Shown here in pieces: positions 61,717-64,000 of a DNA stretch of 64,000 bases; position 1 is the stretch's first letter, and every line of letters begins with the position of its first letter. A program made the translations under genes and the position numbers. This DNA comes from CANKHA01 sp035652315 (GTDB lineage Bacteria; Pseudomonadota; Alphaproteobacteria; Rhizobiales; Xanthobacteraceae): positions 1 through 64,000 of the forward strand of contig DASREA010000086.1 of NCBI GenBank assembly GCA_035652315.1. Direction: 5' to 3'. A model generated the notes under the pieces. That model was not told the DNA's origin. It did no database searches and worked only from the letters and a program-made list of their open reading frames with translations.

Positions 61717-63414
61717 CTAGACTCCGGCCACTTTCACCGCCGCCTGCGGTTTTATATGCACGGTTTTTTGTGCCGCGACGTGCTTCTCGACAACCTCCCA
61801 GGCGGGCGGCCCTTCGACGCGCTCGGCCACATTGCCAAAACCGGCGACGGTATAGTTCCTCTCCGGTTCGATCGGCTTGCCATTGCGCAAGAGCTGCAAA
61901 GCCGAAATCCGCTTCCCTGCCGCATGGCGGACGTCGAGGCGATAGCCGAGACCGGAGCAACGCAACATGCCGCGCCCGAGCCGCCAGTAAGGGTCGGCAT
62001 TGCAGAGCCCATCGGCGGCGCCTTCGAGAATTTCCTTGATGCGCGCGCCGGAGACCTCGCCGCGATAGACTTCCGGATAGCTGATCGCCGTCGCGGCATG
62101 GATGTCCTCCACGGTGATGGGCGACTGCGGCAGGAGCGTCGGTCCCCAGTTGTAGCCAGGGAAGAATACGATCTCGGCATCGCGCTCGGCGGCGATCGCG
62201 GCGCCAATCAAATCGTCGAAGCTCGCGTCGATGGTTTCGCGTCGGTAAAGCGCCGATTCGGTTTGCCCCACCACGCGAGCAAGTTCAGCCGCGTAAGGCG
62301 CCCGCGCCCGCGCCACCGCTTGCGCCATCTCGGCATCGGGCGCGATGGCATCGGCGAACAGCGGAATGAGCCGGTAGCGGAAATTGCGCAGCCCCTCCGT
62401 GTGCACATCGAGGTCGAGCCGGGAGAGGAATTTGCCGTGGCTGCCGGAAGCGACCAGCAGCGTGCGGCTCACTTTCAGAGGTTGCGGCAAAGCCTCATGA
62501 CTCTGCGCCGTGAAGATGATGTCGATACCAGACACATTTGCCGCAAGCTTGCGATCGGCGTCGAAGCCGTTATGCGACAACAGCACGATCAGCGAGGCGC
62601 CCTTGCGCCGGGCGCGGTCGACGGCGGCGCGGACATCGCGCTCGCGCAATCCGAAGCTGAAAGGCGGCAGAACGGAAGGCGGATGCACATTGCCCGTATG
62701 CGGATAGGCGTGCCCGAGAATGGCGATGCCGACGCCGCCCTTGTCGAAAATCTTGCATTCATCGAGCGCCGTTTCGGCTTGCTGCGCGTCCTTCACATTC
62801 AAGCCGAGAAACGGATAGGGCAAGGCATCGTCGAGTTTCTCGAATCCATCCTTGCCGTAGGTGAATTCCCAATGGCAGGTCGCGGCATCCAATTTCAGCA
62901 ACTTGAGGCACCCGGCGACGTCCTGGCCTTTCGTCCGGTTGCTGGCAAGCGAACCTTGAAAGCTGTCGCCGCCGTCGAGCAGGAGAACGCGATCCTGGCC
63001 GCGTTCGGCGCGGATCGCTTTCACCGCGGTCGCCAGCCGGTCGAGACCGCCGAGCTGCCCATAGCTGCGCGCAAGCGTCAGATATTGCTCGGCCGTCAGC
63101 GCATAGGCATCGGGAGATTTCGCCGCGATCTTGTAATGGCGGAGGAATTCGCGCCCGCTGAGATGCGGCGGCTGCCCCTGCGACTCGCCGAAGCCGATAT
63201 TGACGGCGGGCTCGCGCAGATAGACCGGCAACAACTGCGCATGCAGGTCGGCAAAATGCAAAAGCGTGACGTTGCCGAGATCCTTGAATTGCAGCAGTTG
63301 CGCTTGCGTGAGCTTTTGCTGGGCTAAGGCGCGATCGAATCCGCCGAATCGCCCGCCGGCGATGATCGCCGCCGCGGCCGCGCCGGCTTGAATCAAGTCA
63401 CGACGATTGATCAT
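61717..63414 (-). CDS. soxB: SoxB-like thiosulfohydrolase, apparently without sox neighbours
   Basis: 565 residues. A Tat signal (MINRRDLIQAGAAAAA) leads to a metallophosphoesterase domain: LLHFADLHAQLLPVYLREP with D56 and H58, LLLDGGDSFQGS, the SoxB-type CHWEFTYG (in place of GNHE), and the HxH-type motif that here reads AQSHEAL (Q304, H306). The C-terminal 5'-nucleotidase domain follows from about 370. SoxB hydrolyses sulfate from the cysteine-bound thiosulfonate on SoxYZ. No soxXAYZ or soxCD is seen in the window. The neighbours are recJ and the binding-like gene. Confidence 0.82.
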   Translation of the reverse strand: MINRRDLIQAGAAAAAIIAGGRFGGFDRALAQQKLTQAQLLQFKDLGNVTLLHFADLHAQLLPVYLREPAVNIGFGESQGQPPHLSGREFLRHYKIAAKSPDAYALTAEQYLTLARSYGQLGGLDRLATAVKAIRAERGQDRVLLLDGGDSFQGSLASNRTKGQDVAGCLKLLKLDAATCHWEFTYGKDGFEKLDDALPYPFLGLNVKDAQQAETALDECKIFDKGGVGIAILGHAYPHTGNVHPPSVLPPFSFGLRERDVRAAVDRARRKGASLIVLLSHNGFDADRKLAANVSGIDIIFTAQSHEALPQPLKVSRTLLVASGSHGKFLSRLDLDVHTEGLRNFRYRLIPLFADAIAPDAEMAQAVARARAPYAAELARVVGQTESALYRRETIDASFDDLIGAAIAAERDAEIVFFPGYNWGPTLLPQSPITVEDIHAATAISYPEVYRGEVSGARIKEILEGAADGLCNADPYWRLGRGMLRCSGLGYRLDVRHAAGKRISALQLLRNGKPIEPERNYTVAGFGNVAERVEGPPAWEVVEKHVAAQKTVHIKPQAAVKVAGV

Positions 63415-63450
63415 GAAGCTCCCGGTCTCCTCGCGATGGGTCGCATTCAA

Positions 63451-64000
63451 TTAAGGCGGAAAGCCGTCCGCTCCCGCAAAGTCGAGGAGACGCAATTGCA
63501 CGCGTTCCTCGCCTTGCCAACGATCGATCGAAAGGCAACCCGCGGCATGCACGGTCCGCCCCCTTTGCTGCAGCAGCGCGGTTCCCAACTTCTGGCCGGC
63601 GGCGCGAAATGCGATGGCACCGATCGCGCCTCCATCGCGGCCCTTTAGCCTGGCGCGAACGTGGTTCTGCCCGACCTCCTCGGCATAAGCGATGGTGTGG
63701 CTTGGAATGGCCACGACCGGCTCCGGATTGCCGGCCCCGAAGGGACCGGCGCGCGCCATCGTGGCGATGGTATCCGCCGTGGCACCCGATGCGGTGATCG
63801 CCGCATCGACAAGAAGCGCGTCCTCGCGCCGCGCCGCCGCCACCGCCGCACCCAAGCTGTCTTCGAGGAACGCGCGGAAGGCGGCTAGCGCATCTTTTTT
63901 CAGGGTGACACCGGCCGCCATGGCGTGGCCTCCGCCTTTGAGAAGAAGTCCCTCCGCGACGGCGCGGCGTATGGCCTGCCCCAAGTCGACACCAGGGATC
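63451..64000 (-). CDS. recJ: Single-stranded-DNA exonuclease RecJ, C-terminal part
   Basis: The last 182 codons are inside; the gene starts beyond base 64000. The frame is open to the edge and reads PGVDLGQAIRRAVAEGLLLKGGGHAMAAGVT, which holds the DHHA1 motif GGGHAMAAG. The OB-fold tail (HTIAYAEEVGQNHVRARLKGRDG ... ERVQLRLLDF) follows. RecJ degrades 5' single-stranded DNA in recombination and mismatch repair. It is 36 bases upstream of soxB on the same strand. Confidence 0.92.
   Translation of the reverse strand, partial: IPGVDLGQAIRRAVAEGLLLKGGGHAMAAGVTLKKDALAAFRAFLEDSLGAAVAAARREDALLVDAAITASGATADTIATMARAGPFGAGNPEPVVAIPSHTIAYAEEVGQNHVRARLKGRDGGAIGAIAFRAAGQKLGTALLQQRGRTVHAAGCLSIDRWQGEERVQLRLLDFAGADGFPP

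Noticed and set aside
1..64000. CRISPR arrays, insertion sequences, phage or plasmid genes, attachment sites at the five tRNAs
   Set aside because: No spaced direct repeats, transposase, integrase or tRNA 3'-end duplications were seen; the tRNA neighbours are ordinary core genes.

Overview
The window is a chromosomal segment of high-GC DNA from an alphaproteobacterium, most likely a member of the Hyphomicrobiales (Rhizobiales), in the Bradyrhizobium/Xanthobacteraceae area. The case rests on gene order (dgt-argS-SPOR-nagZ-scpA-scpB-tatA-tatB-tatC-serS, and valS-popZ-tolC-pcm), on an NDUFS4-type complex I subunit, on the PilZ/MCP architecture, and on many short ATGA overlaps. No sequence search was run, so the placement is inference. 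There is no insertion sequence, prophage, integrase or CRISPR array. The segment is mostly core genome with a few accessory insertions.

Layout. 1-9060 (minus strand): a housekeeping block for twin-arginine export (tatABC), the condensin partners scpA and scpB, muropeptide recycling (nagZ), a SPOR cell-envelope protein, argS and dgt. A near-consensus parS-like palindrome lies between tatA and scpB. 9174-16187: erpA flanked by two poorly characterised dehydrogenase-like genes, then a two-gene RND efflux system. 16348-22413: xth, a Sel1-repeat gene, ilvD, a soluble chemoreceptor fused to PilZ, and an alkyl-purine glycosylase. 22422-28374: valS, a PopZ-family polar organiser, a TolC-type outer-membrane channel and a Pcm-type methyltransferase. 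28573-31341: tRNA-Cys, tRNA-Asn, a coding-like stretch with no start, a small secreted protein, an RhlE-type helicase with a TTG start, and infA.

31372-37366: a GGDEF diguanylate cyclase, then sulfur metabolism genes (cysK-type, sseA, metC) with an SDR and a SnoaL-like protein. 37374-48418: one long minus-strand run of envelope genes: a huge alpha-2-macroglobulin, pbpC, a GT39-type glycosyltransferase, a PAP2 phosphatase, a GT2 polyprenyl-phosphate glycosyltransferase and a LAB_N protein. It looks like periplasmic defence and repair coupled to glycolipid remodelling. 48550-53990: tRNA-Arg, a REC-EAL regulator, an NDUFS4-like protein, tRNA-Pro, DUF192 plus a double cold-shock protein, a sirtuin, gloA, tRNA-Glu and two convergent cold-shock genes. 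54255-57086: the elongation factor P module (epmB, epmA, efp). 57180-64000: an M23-type peptidase, a Gly/Ala-rich secreted protein, a lytic transglycosylase, a substrate-binding protein, an isolated soxB and the 3' part of recJ.

Working together: the Tat system encoded at one end is predicted to export at least two products from the other end (SoxB and the lytic transglycosylase). A cyclic-di-GMP writer, a possible eraser and a reader (PilZ chemoreceptor) are all present but unlinked. I see no clear new defence or mobile system. The best candidates for novelty are the coding-like stretch beside the tRNA pair, the orphan soxB, the PilZ chemoreceptor, the envelope glycolipid cluster and the parS-like site beside scpAB.
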